Assembly (NCBI GenBank): GCA_021778875.1
Contig: JAJYBT010000001.1
Location: forward strand, 1 to 24,488
Origin: Acidobacteriota bacterium
GTDB taxonomy: Bacteria > Acidobacteriota > Terriglobia > Terriglobales > Acidobacteriaceae
Length of the DNA: 24,488 nt
Direction of reading: 5' to 3'
Of the stretch, positions 7,158 through 17,103 are shown one piece after another; position 1 is the stretch's first letter; each line of letters starts with the position of its first letter. The notes under the pieces are model-generated. The model did no database searches, had not been told where the DNA came from, and saw only the letters and a program-made list of their open reading frames with translations. Both the position numbers and the translations under genes were made by a program.

Positions 7158-7967
7158 TCAGCCCTGCTCCTGTGCGTTCTTCGGCAACTCGCCTGCTGAG
7201 GTTGCCTCGGCTTGCTGCCTGCCGCCAGGCTCGTTGATCCACAGGCAAACGATCCACCAGACGAGCACGACGAGGTAGACGGCGTTGTTGCCGTTGAGGA
7301 GCCTCTCCCGCAGACCGAGGATGCGCTCATATTCCGCCATGGAGTGGGGAACGGCGGATTTGGCGATGATTTCCCAGGTTGCCTGCACGGCAATCTGACC
7401 GAGCGACGCGGTGGAGAGCCCGATGATGAGCTGCTGTGCGTGACTGCGCCATCCCGCCCCATAGCGGCGGCCAAAGAGGAGCACGAGCAGGCCCAGGGCG
7501 ATGGAGAGCACGTCGACCAGCAGCCCGATCTTCTGCGCGATGAGTTGCAGCAACTGCAGGTTGGAGAGCAGGGAGCCGGCGGTGAGGGTCTTCCAGGCGG
7601 GCCACGCACCCCAGAAGCCGATCACGATGCCGCCGAGCGCCATGAGCGCAACAGCCCAGATGACAAGCGTGCGGCGCTGCACGTTGACAAAGGCGCGGCG
7701 GGCCAGCTCTCCCACCACCAGCAGGGCCACGACGGAGGAAATGTCGGCCAGCACAATGAAGATTTCGCTCATGGTGAGCTGGGGCAGGCGGCCGTAGAGC
7801 AGGCGGCTGGAAATGAGGCGGAGGGCCGCCAGAGCGATGCCGGCCGTGAACCAGGGGAAACGGCGGGCGCGGTCGCGGCCGAGCAAAACCACGAGCAGGA
7901 CGAGATGCGCCGCAAAGGTCAGCGTCCACAGAATCTGGACCGGTGTGAAGGCGAAGTTGAGGTGCAT
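7158..7967 (-). CDS. Seven-helix membrane protein of unknown function
   Basis: A 269-residue integral membrane protein that I cannot assign to a named family. The ATG at 7967 is preceded by TAAGGAG at good spacing. Seven hydrophobic segments are visible, roughly at residues 10-29, 37-57, 66-87, 100-122, 139-165, 175-200 and 228-246. They are joined by short Arg-rich loops such as Gly-Arg-Asp-Arg-Ala-Arg-Arg and end in a hydrophilic tail of about 20 residues. No Cys or His metal-site motif, nucleotide site or transporter signature stands out. The seven-span layout recalls small sensor or uncharacterised integral membrane proteins, but that is only a resemblance. It is read against the RNB gene and downstream of the tRNA-Arg gene, with no operon partner. 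Confidence 0.75.
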   Translation of the reverse strand: MHLNFAFTPVQILWTLTFAAHLVLLVVLLGRDRARRFPWFTAGIALAALRLISSRLLYGRLPQLTMSEIFIVLADISSVVALLVVGELARRAFVNVQRRTLVIWAVALMALGGIVIGFWGAWPAWKTLTAGSLLSNLQLLQLIAQKIGLLVDVLSIALGLLVLLFGRRYGAGWRSHAQQLIIGLSTASLGQIAVQATWEIIAKSAVPHSMAEYERILGLRERLLNGNNAVYLVVLVWWIVCLWINEPGGRQQAEATSAGELPKNAQEQG

Positions 7968-8114
7968 GAACTCCTTACGAGCCCCGCGCGCTTGCTGGCG
8001 AAACAGGGCTTGAGCTGGGTGTAGAGCCTGCGAGCGGGCGGCACATCTATCTGGGCCGATTTGCGGTGCAGGCCGGATGCTTGCAACGCCGCCGGTGAAC
8101 GCTTGCAGAGAAGA

Positions 8115-8191
8115 TGGTGCGCCCGGAGAGATTCGAACTCCCGACCTAACGCTCCGGAGGCGTTCGCTCTATCCAGCTGAGCTACGGGCGC
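8115..8191 (-). tRNA. tRNA-Arg, anticodon CCG
   Basis: The minus strand folds into a full cloverleaf. The acceptor stem GCGCCCG/CGGGCGC pairs perfectly. The D-arm is GCTC/GAGC, the anticodon stem AACGC/GCGTT encloses loop CTCCGGA (anticodon CCG, reading CGG), the variable loop is AGGTC, and the T-arm is GGGAG with loop TTCGAAT. The discriminator is A and the 3' CCA is encoded (8115-8117). Total length is 77 bases with CCA. There is no integrase or repeated tRNA 3' end nearby, so no sign that it serves as an insertion site here. Confidence 0.97.
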
Positions 8192-8231
8192 GCTCTTTCA
8201 GCATACCGTATTTCGCAGTTGGGCGGCGGTT

Positions 8232-8519
8232 TCAGCCCGCGGAGGGGCCTTGCTGGTGCGCGGCCTCGCGCTGGGCGCGCAACTGCTCCATGACGGACTG
8301 GATGAGAGCTTTGGCGCCCTCCATGCCGCCGAGGACGGCTTGCAGGTCGAGCGCCGGAACAGACGGGTTGCGGCTGGAGGTGCAATAGACGCCGTGCTGG
8401 CCCACGAGGATCAGGGAGTCGGTCAGCAGGTCCAGCGCCACCGCCAGCCTGCCCCGCTCCACTCCCATCATGAACTCGTGCCGCTCCAGCTCAGTTCGCT
8501 TCTCATCAAACACATTCAT
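8232..8519 (-). CDS. Short conserved-looking cytoplasmic protein of unknown function
   Basis: A 95-residue protein, mostly helical and charged. It has no signal peptide and I do not recognise its family. The frame is open further upstream to 8648, but those extra residues are Pro/Arg/Cys-rich and would overlap the start of the divergent gene. ATG 8519 (Met-Asn-Val-Phe-Asp-Glu-Lys) is therefore preferred, although its ribosome site is weak. The sequence has an N-terminal amphipathic helix with Arg-Thr-Glu-Leu-Glu-Arg, a hydrophobic middle (Val-Ala-Leu-Asp-Leu-Leu-Thr-Asp-Ser-Leu-Ile-Leu-Val), and a C-terminal helix ending in Gln-Arg-rich residues. It is divergent from the beta-helix protein gene and 40 bases upstream of tRNA-Arg on the same strand. 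The reading frame is probably real, but this is not certain. Confidence 0.55.
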   Translation of the reverse strand: MNVFDEKRTELERHEFMMGVERGRLAVALDLLTDSLILVGQHGVYCTSSRNPSVPALDLQAVLGGMEGAKALIQSVMEQLRAQREAAHQQGPSAG

Positions 8520-8642
8520 GTCATCAGCGTAGCGGAAATGCCCGGTCTTTGCCGGGTCGCTGCCCAGGGCATACCATACGAACCGGGGTAGCAACGCACT
8601 CAAAGGACTGCCGCAACGGCGGGCGGGACAGGGCAAATTTGG

Positions 8643-10403
8643 ATGCAAAGCAAGCGAAGCAATATCAGAACTTTATACGTGGCTGCAAAACGGCTGCTGG
8701 GGCTCGCGGCAGTTTTAACCGTGGTTGCGACAGCAGCTGCTGAGCCCAGGGCAACCGCGAAACCGGACTTTGGCCCCAACGTGTTGGTGTTTGATCCCGC
8801 GATGCCGCAGGTCGCCATGCAGGCGCAGATTGACCGTGTGTATCGCGAGCAGCAACACAGCGAGTTTGGCAGCGGGCGGTATGCTCTGCTGTTCCTGCCG
8901 GGTGAGTATCACCTGGATGTGCCGGTGGGCTTCTACACGCAGGTGCTGGGGCTGGGCGCGACGCCGGATGCGGTTCACGTCACGGGCAATGTACATTCCG
9001 ATGCGAGCCTGCCCCACAACAACGCTACCTGCACCTTCTGGCGCGGTGCCGAGGGCCTTTCCGTAACACCAACCGGCGGCACAATGCAGTGGGCGGTGTC
9101 GCAGGCTGTGCCGTTCCGGCGCATGCACGTACGCGGCAACATGGTGCTGCACCAGCAGCACGGCTGGGCCAGCGGCGGATGGATGGCGGACACGCTGGTG
9201 GACGGCAACGTGGATTCCGGCACACAGCAGCAATGGATCTCGCGCAACAGCGCGTGGGGAAGCTGGACGGGCGCAAACTGGAACATGGTCTTTGTGGGCG
9301 TGCCGCAGCCGCCCGCAGGCGAGTGGCCCAGGCCACCGTACACGAAGGTCGACAAGACGCCCGTGGTGCGCGAGAAGCCGTTTCTCGAAGTGGATGCGAA
9401 GGGGCGCTGGAGCGTGCGCGTGCCTGCATTGCGGACGGATACAGCGGGAATCACATGGCAGGGCGGCTCGACGCCGGGCCGGTCCATTGCGCTGAGCCGC
9501 TTCTACATTGCACGGCCAGACCGGGACACGGCGGCCAGCATCAATGCGCAACTGGCGCGCGGTAAACATCTGCTGCTGATGCCCGGCATCTATGACCTGA
9601 CGGAGCCGATTCGCGTCACGCGGGCCGGGGCGGTGGTGATGGGGCTGGGCTTTGCCACGCTGCGGCCTTCCCACGGCACGGCGGCCATGACCACGGCGGA
9701 CGCAGACGGAATCGAGATTGCGGGAGTCTTGTTCGACGCTGGCGAGAAGCGCTCGCCGGTGCTGCTGGAAGTGGGGCCGCAGGGCAGCAAGGGCCGCCAT
9801 GCGAAGAATCCCATTGTGCTGCACGATGTTTTCTTCCGCGTGGGCGGCGCGGGCGTGGGCCGCGCGCAGGTGAATCTGCGCATCAACAGCAGCGACACGA
9901 TTGTGGACCATACGTGGATATGGCGCGCGGATCACGGCAATGGCGTGGGCTGGACCAGCAACACCAGCGACAACGGCCTCGTGGTCAACGGAGATCACGT
10001 GACCATCTATGGATTGTTTGTGGAACATCATCAGCAGTTCCAGGTGCTGTGGAACGGAAACGCGGGACGCACGTACTTCTATCAATCGGAGATTCCCTAC
10101 GATCCGCCGGACCAGGCGAGCTACACCAGCGCGCCCGGCACGAACGGGTGGGCTTCGTACAAGGTGGCCGATGCGGTCACCAGCCACGAGGCGTGGGGGC
10201 TGGGCGTTTACTCGGTCTTCCGGCATCCGAACGTGGCGCTGACCCGCGCGATTGAGGTTCCGCGAAAGCCCGGCATCCGCTTCCACCACATGATGACGAT
10301 TGCACTCGACGATAAAGGCGAAATTTCCAACGTGATCGACGACCAGGGCGGGCCCACGTCAATCACGCCGCGCACGACGCCGCGGGTGACGGAGTTTCCG
10401 TAG
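8643..10403 (+). CDS. Secreted right-handed beta-helix protein (pectate-lyase/GH55-like fold)
   Basis: A 586-residue exported protein. The ATG at 8643 follows a GGGACAGGG purine stretch. Residues 1-33 form a signal peptide with a hydrophobic core and a Thr-Ala-Ala-Ala cut region. The rest shows two stretches of beta-helix-like repeats (Asn, Gly and Val rich turns such as Val-Val-Asn-Gly-Asp-His-Val-Thr-Ile-Tyr-Gly-Leu-Phe-Val-Glu). Each is introduced by a similar phrase about a fillable path (Ala-Leu-Leu-Phe-Leu-Pro-Gly-Glu-Tyr and Leu-Leu-Leu-Met-Pro-Gly-Ile-Tyr). This doubling resembles GH55-type tandem beta-helices. Homologues in Streptomyces and Acidobacteria are often labelled coagulation factor 5/8-type or adenylyl cyclase, neither of which the sequence supports. 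A polysaccharide-acting enzyme or binding protein outside the cell is likely, but the substrate is unknown. It stands alone, followed closely by the S1 gene. Confidence 0.75.
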   Translation: MQSKRSNIRTLYVAAKRLLGLAAVLTVVATAAAEPRATAKPDFGPNVLVFDPAMPQVAMQAQIDRVYREQQHSEFGSGRYALLFLPGEYHLDVPVGFYTQVLGLGATPDAVHVTGNVHSDASLPHNNATCTFWRGAEGLSVTPTGGTMQWAVSQAVPFRRMHVRGNMVLHQQHGWASGGWMADTLVDGNVDSGTQQQWISRNSAWGSWTGANWNMVFVGVPQPPAGEWPRPPYTKVDKTPVVREKPFLEVDAKGRWSVRVPALRTDTAGITWQGGSTPGRSIALSRFYIARPDRDTAASINAQLARGKHLLLMPGIYDLTEPIRVTRAGAVVMGLGFATLRPSHGTAAMTTADADGIEIAGVLFDAGEKRSPVLLEVGPQGSKGRHAKNPIVLHDVFFRVGGAGVGRAQVNLRINSSDTIVDHTWIWRADHGNGVGWTSNTSDNGLVVNGDHVTIYGLFVEHHQQFQVLWNGNAGRTYFYQSEIPYDPPDQASYTSAPGTNGWASYKVADAVTSHEAWGLGVYSVFRHPNVALTRAIEVPRKPGIRFHHMMTIALDDKGEISNVIDDQGGPTSITPRTTPRVTEFP

Positions 10404-10462
10404 AGTGTGAAACGGCTGCGGGCGTGTTTCTTTGAATCATGGGAAAATGGAAGACACACGCC

Positions 10463-12172
10463 ATGACCAACGAGATCGCTCCAGAATCGCAGCCCACGCC
10501 TGAAAACATCCCGGAAACCAACGCAGAGCCCGCGGAGGACTTTGGCGCACTGCTGAAGGAGTTCGAGCGCAGCCACACGCACAAGCCCGCGAGCGGCGCA
10601 AAGCAGTTGGAGGGCACGGTTGTCTCCCTCAATGCTGAGCAGGTGTTTCTGGATATCGGCTATAAGACCGAAGGCGTGCTGCCACGCACAGCCTTCGAGC
10701 GCAATGCCGAGAGCGTAAAGCCGGGCGACACATTTCCCGTTTCCGTGAAAGGCCGCAACGAGGAAGGCTACTACGAGCTTTCGCGGTTCAAGGTGGCGCA
10801 GCCGCGCGACTGGTCAGCGCTGGAAGCGGCCTTTGCCGAGAAGTTGGCCGTGGTGGGCACCGTCACCGCCGTGGTCAAGGGCGGCGTGAGCGTGGATGTC
10901 GGCGTGCGCGCGTTTATGCCCGCATCGCGCAGCGGAACACGCGATGCCGCCGAGTTGGAAAAGCTGGTGGGCACTGAGATTACCTGCCGCATCACCAAGC
11001 TCGACGTGACGGATGAAGACGTGGTGGTGGACCGCCGCGTGGTTCTGGAGGAGCAGGCCCGCGGACTGGTGGAAGGCCGCCGCGCCGCGATGAAGGAAGG
11101 CGACACGCTCTCGGGCACGGTTCGCAGCCTCGTTCCCTATGGTGCGTTTATTGACCTCGGCGGCGTGGATGGGCTGCTGCATGTGAGCGACATGGCCTGG
11201 GGCCGCGTGAACAAGCCGGAAGACGTGCTCAGCGTGGGCCAGGAGATTAAGGTTCGCATTCTCAAGATCGACCCGGAGACGAAAAAGATTTCGCTCGGCC
11301 TCAAGCAGTTGCAGGCTGAGCCGTGGGTGGCTGCGGCAGAGAGGTTTCAACCGGGCCAACGCGTCACGGGCACCGTCACGCGCATCACCGATTTCGGCGC
11401 GTTCGTTGAAATTGAGGCGGGCGTCGAGGGGCTGATTCATATTTCAGAAATGTCGTGGGGCAAAAAGGTGCGCCACCCCAGCGACGTGCTCAAGCCCGGC
11501 GACACCGTGGACGCCGTGATTCTCGGCATCAAGCCCGAGGAGCGCCGCATCTCGCTTGGTCTCAAGCAGACGCTCAGCGATCCGTGGTCAGAGATTCGGC
11601 AGAAATTTCCCGTTGGCACGCAGATCGAGGGGCCGGTGACGAAGCTGATGAAGTTCGGCGCGTTTGTGCAGTTGGCCGAGGGCGTTGAGGGGCTGGTTCA
11701 CGTGAGCGAAATCAGCGCCGACAAGCGCATCAATCATCCATCGGATGCGTTGCGCGCGGGCGAAGTGGTGAAGGCGCAGGTGCTTGCCATCGACACGGAA
11801 AAGCGGCAAATCAAGCTCAGCATGAAGCAGCTTGTCCCGACGAGCATCGACGAGTACATCGCCGAGCACAAGGCGGGCGATGTGGTCTCAGGCCGCGTGG
11901 TGGAAGAATCTGCGGGCCGTGCCACCGTGGAGTTGGGCGAGGGCATCCGCTGCACCTGCCGCGTTGGCTCAAGCGCTGCTGCCGCTCCCGAAGCAAAGAC
12001 TGAAGCCAGGGCTGACCTGTCTTCGCTGTCGTCAATGTTGAAGGCTCGCTGGCATGGCAATGCGCCGGCCGCAGAAAGCAAGCCCGAGCCCCTGAGCGCC
12101 GGCCAGATTCGCAGCTTCAGGATCGTGAAGCTCGATGCGGGAACAAAACAGATTGCGGTTGAGCCGGCGTAA
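10463..12172 (+). CDS. rpsA: Six-repeat S1 RNA-binding protein (ribosomal protein S1 type)
   Basis: A 569-residue protein with six S1 repeats in the layout of bacterial ribosomal protein S1, which holds mRNA on the 30S subunit. With ATG 10463 as start, repeats lie near residues 49-110, 129-194 (degenerate), 211-282, 296-369, 383-456 and from 470. Repeats 3-5 are canonical, with Gly-Ala-Phe-Ile/Val and Gly-Leu-Leu/Ile/Val-His-Val/Ile-Ser. The sixth is split by an Ala/Ser/Glu-rich insert of about 45 residues, after which a closing strand resumes at the C-terminus (Ile-Val-Lys-Leu-Asp-Ala-Gly-Thr-Lys-Gln-Ile). ATG 10439 is eight codons upstream but has no ribosome site; a GGAAG precedes 10463. 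The acidic, Pro-rich N-terminus fits S1. Some Acidobacteria may carry more than one S1-like gene, so this could be a paralogue rather than the ribosomal copy. Confidence 0.8.
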   Translation: MTNEIAPESQPTPENIPETNAEPAEDFGALLKEFERSHTHKPASGAKQLEGTVVSLNAEQVFLDIGYKTEGVLPRTAFERNAESVKPGDTFPVSVKGRNEEGYYELSRFKVAQPRDWSALEAAFAEKLAVVGTVTAVVKGGVSVDVGVRAFMPASRSGTRDAAELEKLVGTEITCRITKLDVTDEDVVVDRRVVLEEQARGLVEGRRAAMKEGDTLSGTVRSLVPYGAFIDLGGVDGLLHVSDMAWGRVNKPEDVLSVGQEIKVRILKIDPETKKISLGLKQLQAEPWVAAAERFQPGQRVTGTVTRITDFGAFVEIEAGVEGLIHISEMSWGKKVRHPSDVLKPGDTVDAVILGIKPEERRISLGLKQTLSDPWSEIRQKFPVGTQIEGPVTKLMKFGAFVQLAEGVEGLVHVSEISADKRINHPSDALRAGEVVKAQVLAIDTEKRQIKLSMKQLVPTSIDEYIAEHKAGDVVSGRVVEESAGRATVELGEGIRCTCRVGSSAAAAPEAKTEARADLSSLSSMLKARWHGNAPAAESKPEPLSAGQIRSFRIVKLDAGTKQIAVEPA

Positions 12173-12174
12173 GG

Positions 12175-12435
12175 CTAGAAGAACACCTCATCGATGTAGC
12201 ACCAGCGCCAGTTTTCGCCGCGTTCGATCGACTGAATCAGAGGGTGCTCTGTTGCGTGAAAGTGGGCTAGCGCGTGCTGGTTCTTCGACGAGTCACAACA
12301 GCCCACGTGCCCGCACTCCAGGCACATGCGCAGGTGCAGCCACGAGTCACCCTTTTTCACGCACTGCTCGCAGCGCCTGGTGCGCGGCTTGACATCTTTC
12401 AAGTACTCATCAACATGAATGCAAAGCATAGCCAT
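12175..12435 (-). CDS. Small UBP-type zinc-finger protein
   Basis: An 86-residue protein made almost entirely of one ZnF-UBP domain. ATG 12435 has a near-perfect AGGAGGT site five bases upstream. Candidate zinc ligands are Cys22/Cys25, Cys38/Cys41, Cys46 or Cys47, and His54, His58/60 and His64, in the Cys-x2-Cys, Cys-x2-Cys-x4-Cys and His-rich order of the family. In eukaryotes this domain binds the free C-terminal Gly-Gly of ubiquitin. Bacterial stand-alone versions have no settled role. It is the last gene of the prp-glp run, 31 bases after glpD. Its stop lies only two bases from that of the converging S1 gene, so the two transcripts must overlap at their 3' ends. The fold assignment is good, the function unknown. 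Confidence 0.85.
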   Translation of the reverse strand: MAMLCIHVDEYLKDVKPRTRRCEQCVKKGDSWLHLRMCLECGHVGCCDSSKNQHALAHFHATEHPLIQSIERGENWRWCYIDEVFF

Positions 12436-12466
12436 GTGTGACCTCCTGATGTTGACGGATGTCTCT

Positions 12467-14020
12467 CTATACCACCCTATACTGCTCCGCCAGTGCGAGG
12501 AACTCCTTGACTTGCGCGGCGATCCAGGACTCGTCGCGGCCCAGTTCTGAAGCCAGCAGTTGCGCCACGGGCTCGGCCATGGCGATGGCAGCGTTGGCGT
12601 TGAGGAAGAGCGCGCGTGTGTGGCGAGCCAGCACGTCTTCGACAGTGCGGGCCATCTCCGCCCGCGCGGCCCACACCACTTCCGCCGCAATGTACGGCAA
12701 ATCAGGGTGCAACCGCGCGGCCAGCGCCGGGCTTTGCGCCAGCGTGCGAATCGCGTCTGCATCAGAGCCATAGACCTCCAGGCTGCCCAGTGCCTCCGAG
12801 TCGCGCAGGTAGCCGTGGATGCGCAAATTCTTCGTGGTGCAGGGCTCGTCGCGCAGGCGGCCCAGCGTGATGGCGTGGTCCACGCAATCCTCGGCCATGT
12901 GGCGATACGTGGTCCACTTGCCGCCGGTAATAGTCAGCAGGCCCGACGTGTCCACGTGGATGACATGATCGCGCGAGAGTGCTGATGTTTTTCCGTCGCC
13001 TTTGACGAGCGGGCGCAGGCCCACGTAGACGGCCAGCACGTCTGCGCGGCTGGGCGGGCGGCTGAGGTAGCGGCCTGCTGTTTCCAGGATGAACTCAATT
13101 TCTTCTTCCAGCGGGCGGGGCTCAAGGCTGGGCGCGTCTACAGGCGTATCGGTGGTGCCTGCCACGGCATGACCATGCCACGGAATCACAAACAGCACGC
13201 GGCCATCGCTGGTGCGCGGAACCATGAGCGCCGTGTCGCTCTTGAGAAACGAGCGGTCAAACACGAGATGAATGCCCTGGCTTGTGACCATGAGCGGCTC
13301 CACGGCAGGGTCCGCCATGCGGCGAATTGAATCGGTAAAAACTCCCGTTGCGTTCACTACGATGCGCGCAGGAATCGTCAGATCCTCGCCAGTCTCACTA
13401 TCGCGCGCGGTCAGCCCGTTCACGTAGCCCTCGTCGTCGCGCAGCAGGCCCGTCGCAGGGCAGTAGTTCACCAGCGTGCCGCCTTGGTCCGCCGCCGTCA
13501 TGGCGAGGTGGATGAGCAACCGTGCGTCGTCGAACTGCCCGTCATAGTAGACCACGCCGCCGCGCAGTTCTTCGGGCTCCAGCGCGGGCAGCCGTTCCAG
13601 CGTTTCTTCTTTGGTGAGCAGCTTCGACGCGCCAAAGCCGTACTTGCCTGCGAGCAGGTCGTAAAGCTTGAGGCCGATGCCGTAGAAAGGCGCCTCCCAC
13701 CAGGAGTAGTTGGGCACGACGAAGGCCAGGTCATGCACGAGGTGCGGCGCATTCTGGCGCAGCAGGCCGCGCTCCTTCAGTGCGGACATGACCAGCGGCA
13801 CGTTGCCTTGTTCGAGATAGCGCACGCCGCCGTGCACCAGCTTGGTGCTGCGGCTGCTGGTGCCTTTGCCAAAGTCGTATGCCTCGACCAGCACCACATC
13901 CAGGCCGCGGGCTGCGGCGTCAACGGCCACGCCCATGCCAGTGGCTCCGCCGCCAATTACTGCGATGTCCCAGGGCTCCTTGCGCTCCCGGATCTTTCGC
14001 ATCATCTCTTCTCTGCGCAT
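12467..14020 (-). CDS. glpD: Glycerol-3-phosphate dehydrogenase, FAD-dependent (aerobic type)
   Basis: A 517-residue flavoprotein that oxidises sn-glycerol-3-phosphate to dihydroxyacetone phosphate at the inner face of the membrane and passes electrons to quinone. The ATG at 14020 follows a GGAG seven bases upstream. The N-terminal Rossmann FAD site is Gly-Gly-Gly-Ala-Thr-Gly at 23-28. The family signature Thr-Lys-Leu-Val-His-Gly-Gly-Val-Arg-Tyr-Leu-Glu lies at about 59-70. The C-terminal third (from about residue 395) is the helical DAO_C domain. The length matches E. coli GlpD (about 500). It lies 20 bases after the glpK stop and is clearly co-transcribed with it. Methionines 6 and 7 are alternative starts, less well placed for the ribosome site. 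Confidence 0.95.
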   Translation of the reverse strand: MRREEMMRKIRERKEPWDIAVIGGGATGMGVAVDAAARGLDVVLVEAYDFGKGTSSRSTKLVHGGVRYLEQGNVPLVMSALKERGLLRQNAPHLVHDLAFVVPNYSWWEAPFYGIGLKLYDLLAGKYGFGASKLLTKEETLERLPALEPEELRGGVVYYDGQFDDARLLIHLAMTAADQGGTLVNYCPATGLLRDDEGYVNGLTARDSETGEDLTIPARIVVNATGVFTDSIRRMADPAVEPLMVTSQGIHLVFDRSFLKSDTALMVPRTSDGRVLFVIPWHGHAVAGTTDTPVDAPSLEPRPLEEEIEFILETAGRYLSRPPSRADVLAVYVGLRPLVKGDGKTSALSRDHVIHVDTSGLLTITGGKWTTYRHMAEDCVDHAITLGRLRDEPCTTKNLRIHGYLRDSEALGSLEVYGSDADAIRTLAQSPALAARLHPDLPYIAAEVVWAARAEMARTVEDVLARHTRALFLNANAAIAMAEPVAQLLASELGRDESWIAAQVKEFLALAEQYRVV

Positions 14021-14040
14021 TCTTCGCTCCAGTTGGGTTA

Positions 14041-15525
<1,485 letters not shown>

Positions 15526-15589
15526 GCGTGCAGTCTTCCTTCGGCAACCAGTCAAACACGCGCGGCTGGCTTGCGGCAAGGCACAGCGG

Positions 15590-17038
15590 CTAAGGCGTGT
15601 ACAGGTCCACGTAGTCGTTTACATGCATGGATGCGAGGCGTTCGTGGTCGAGCGAGGCATCCAGAATGCTCTGCTGCTGCGCCTCGTTGAAGCGGCGGCG
15701 CAGGTTGGTCTTGAACTTTTCGACCAGCAGCGGCAAGCCCTCAGCGCGACGGCGCTTGTGGCCGATCGGGTATTCGACGGTCTCTTCGAAAATTGCGCTG
15801 TCGTTGAGTTCCACGCGCAGCGAGTTGGCAATGGAGCGCTTCTCCGGGTCGTGATAGTCGGCGGTAAAGGCAGGCTCCTCCACGCACTGCACTTTGGCGC
15901 GCAGCGCGTCGATACGTGCGTCAGCCGCAACGGAGTCCTCGTAATCGGCGGCGGTCAGCCTGCCAAACAGCAGCGGAATCGCAATCATGTATTGCACGCA
16001 GTGGTCGCGATCCGCCGGGTTGGCCAGCGTGCCTTTCTTGTCGATGATGCGCAGGCATGCCTCGTGCGTGCGGATCGTGATAGCGCGGACGTCTTCGGCT
16101 GACTTGCCACTTTGCTTCAGGCGTGCGTGCAGCGCCATCGCGGCTTCCACCGCCGTCTGTGCGTGAAACTCCGCCGGGTAGCTGACTTTGAAGAGCACGT
16201 TCTCCATCACGTAGCTGCCGTAGGGGCGCTGGAATTTGAACTCCTGACCGCGAAAGGAGACGTCATAAAAGCCCCATGTTTTTGCGGTCAGCGCCGAGGG
16301 GTAGCCCATCTCTCCGGCGCGCGCCATCAGCGCCAGCCGCACCGCGCGGCTGGTCGCATCGCCCGCGGCCCAGCTCTTGCGCGAGCCCGTGTTGGGCGCG
16401 TGACGATAGGTGCGAAGGCTCTGTCCATCCACCCACGCCAGCGAAAGCGCATTGATGGTCTGCTCGCGGGTGAGGCCGAGCAACCGGCATACGACCGCTG
16501 TGGATGCAACCTTCACCAGCACCACGTGATCAAGGCCGACTTTGTTGAATGAGTTTTCGAGAGCGATGCAGCCTTGTATCTCGTGAGCTTTGATCATCGC
16601 GGTTAAGACCTGCCGCATCTGCAACGGAGCTTTGCCTTCGGCGAGGCGCGCGCGCGAAAGCCAGTCGGCTGTAGCGAGAATGCCGCCGAGATTGTCGGAG
16701 GGATGTCCCCACTCGGCGGCGAGCCAAGTGTCGTTGAAGTCCAGCCAGCGAATCATCGCGCCGATGTTGAACGCGGCTTGCACCGGGTCGAGCTGATAAC
16801 TGGTGCCCGGCACGCGCGCGCCATGCGGCACCACAGTGCCCGGCACAATGGGCCCCAGCAGCTTTGTGCACGCGGGATACTCCAGCGCTTCGAGTCCGCA
16901 GCCGAGCGTATCCATAAGGCAATAGCGAGCCGTAGTGTATGCCAGTTCACTGCTGACTTCGTAACTCAGCGCATAGTCGGCGATGTCGGCAAGAACCTTG
17001 TCCGGCGCCAGGCGCTCATTGCTTATGTGCGAGGACAC
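15590..17038 (-). CDS. prpD: 2-Methylcitrate dehydratase
   Basis: A 482-residue MmgE/PrpD-family enzyme that dehydrates 2-methylcitrate to 2-methyl-cis-aconitate in propionyl-CoA breakdown. The frame is open up to 17104. GTG 17038 is preferred because AAGGAG (complement of 17044-17049) lies five bases before it and the resulting length matches E. coli PrpD (483). A start at 17104 would need a GTG that overlaps the prpC stop. The signature [20 protein letters not shown] at about 97-116 separates it from generic MmgE relatives. It is preceded by prpC with a 65-base gap and followed by glpK. No acnM/prpF is present, so this cofactor-free PrpD would do the dehydration. Confidence 0.93.
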   Translation of the reverse strand: MSSHISNERLAPDKVLADIADYALSYEVSSELAYTTARYCLMDTLGCGLEALEYPACTKLLGPIVPGTVVPHGARVPGTSYQLDPVQAAFNIGAMIRWLDFNDTWLAAEWGHPSDNLGGILATADWLSRARLAEGKAPLQMRQVLTAMIKAHEIQGCIALENSFNKVGLDHVVLVKVASTAVVCRLLGLTREQTINALSLAWVDGQSLRTYRHAPNTGSRKSWAAGDATSRAVRLALMARAGEMGYPSALTAKTWGFYDVSFRGQEFKFQRPYGSYVMENVLFKVSYPAEFHAQTAVEAAMALHARLKQSGKSAEDVRAITIRTHEACLRIIDKKGTLANPADRDHCVQYMIAIPLLFGRLTAADYEDSVAADARIDALRAKVQCVEEPAFTADYHDPEKRSIANSLRVELNDSAIFEETVEYPIGHKRRRAEGLPLLVEKFKTNLRRRFNEAQQQSILDASLDHERLASMHVNDYVDLYTP

Positions 17039-17103
17039 GCTAGCTCCTTCTTCAACAACGGGTGCCCCAGGTCTCGCCTTTGAGACCTGAGATAACGCAG
17101 ACA

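Noticed and set aside
7212..8024. 270-residue acidic open frame on the + strand
   Set aside because: Asp/Glu/Gln/His-rich composition arises as the complement of the seven-helix membrane protein, whose frame has a good ribosome site and clear membrane segments.
8115..8191. tRNA-Arg as an attachment site of a mobile element
   Set aside because: No integrase, no repeated tRNA 3' end and no composition break lies on either side.
8077..8388. Open frame of 103 residues on the + strand containing Gly-Glu-Ile-Arg-Thr-Pro-Asp-Leu-Thr-Leu-Arg-Arg-Arg
   Set aside because: This is the antisense of the tRNA-Arg gene, a well-known spurious protein prediction; the tRNA folds perfectly on the other strand.
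8715..10289. Long open frame (524 residues) on the minus strand
   Set aside because: Complement shadow of the beta-helix protein gene. It is His/Arg-rich, has no domain and no ribosome site, and is typical of GC-rich antisense frames.
12436..12771. Upstream extension of the zinc-finger frame into glpD
   Set aside because: The extension is the shadow of glpD in another frame; a near-perfect ribosome site places the true start at 12435.
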